Source of the DNA: an uncultured Lachnospiraceae bacterium
GTDB taxonomy: Bacteria; Bacillota; Clostridia; Lachnospirales; Lachnospiraceae
DNA length: 5,594 bases
NCBI GenBank assembly: GCA_910586095.1
Contig: CAJUHQ010000165.1
Coordinates: 1 to 5,594, forward strand
Direction of reading: 5' to 3'
Position 1 is the first letter of the stretch, and each line of letters opens with the position of its first letter. The notes below the pieces were generated by a model. That model was given only the letters and a program-made list of their open reading frames with translations. It was not told the origin of the DNA and did no database searches. The position numbers and the translations under genes are program-made. Shown here piece after piece: positions 5,530 through 5,594 of the stretch.

Positions 5530-5594
5530 TCACATTTTGTTTTGTTCTGCCAACCGATTAATCTGCGTCGCCATATATCCCGCACCATACCCAT
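5530..5594 (-). CDS. larB: LarB, C-terminal end only (cut by window edge)
   Basis: In the third minus-strand frame from the window edge, 20 codons read GYGAGYMATQINRLAEQNKM and then stop at TGA (5532-5530). The glycine-rich GYGAGY followed by an INRL helix matches the usual C-terminus of LarB. LarB carboxylates and hydrolyses nicotinic acid adenine dinucleotide at the first step of nickel-pincer cofactor synthesis. Its place directly before larC on the same strand strongly supports the call, since larB and larC are commonly adjacent. Only the tail is visible, so integrity of the gene cannot be judged. The 82 bases to larC hold no hairpin or obvious promoter, so the two are probably co-transcribed. 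Confidence 0.8.
   Translation of the reverse strand, partial: GYGAGYMATQINRLAEQNKM

Noticed and set aside
5448..5594. In-frame extension of larC to the window edge
   Set aside because: The extra 49 residues do not resemble the LarC N-terminus and overlap the larB tail in another frame. The ATG at 5447 has its own SD.

Overview
The window looks like ordinary chromosome from a low-GC Gram-positive bacterium of class Clostridia, probably a Lachnospiraceae-type organism. This is inferred from the AT-rich base composition, purine-rich Shine-Dalgarno (SD) sites (GGGAG, GGGGG, AAAGGA), a Gram-positive style lipoprotein, and a dgt-dnaG pair, an order seen in Clostridia and usually followed by rpoD. 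Every gene I can support lies on the minus strand, so transcription runs from high to low coordinates.

In order of transcription: the last codons of larB (5530-5594), a complete larC (4116-5447), a HAD-family phosphatase of the phosphoglycolate phosphatase type (3242-3907), a lipoprotein of unknown function with a DUF4163/DUF3298-like region (2185-3054), dgt (1037-2041), and the N-terminal 339 codons of dnaG (1-1018, cut by the window edge). LarB and LarC make and metallate the nickel-pincer nucleotide cofactor used by LarA-type racemases and epimerases. The larA and larE partners are not in the window. Dgt (dNTP hydrolysis) and DnaG (replication primase) form a tight pair 18 bases apart. The phosphatase and the lipoprotein each stand behind their own structured leader and have no obvious link to either neighbour group.

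No gap exceeds 300 bases. The interest lies in the two gaps flanking the phosphatase gene (3055-3241 and 3908-4115). Each ends in the same arrangement on the minus strand: ATTTGAG, then a GC-rich hairpin with an AAA triloop, then a GGGG-type SD only 0-2 bases away. Upstream of these lie further inverted repeats, including a pair of overlapping hairpins that cannot form together. Each gap also holds a short SD-preceded ORF that runs into the next gene's start. These look like copies of a small intergenic repeat or regulatory module. The other notable item is a nearly perfect six-unit 15-bp tandem repeat inside larC, coding for HHHE-rich pentapeptides.

I see no mobile element, CRISPR array, tRNA, rRNA or defence system, and no convincing undescribed multi-gene system.
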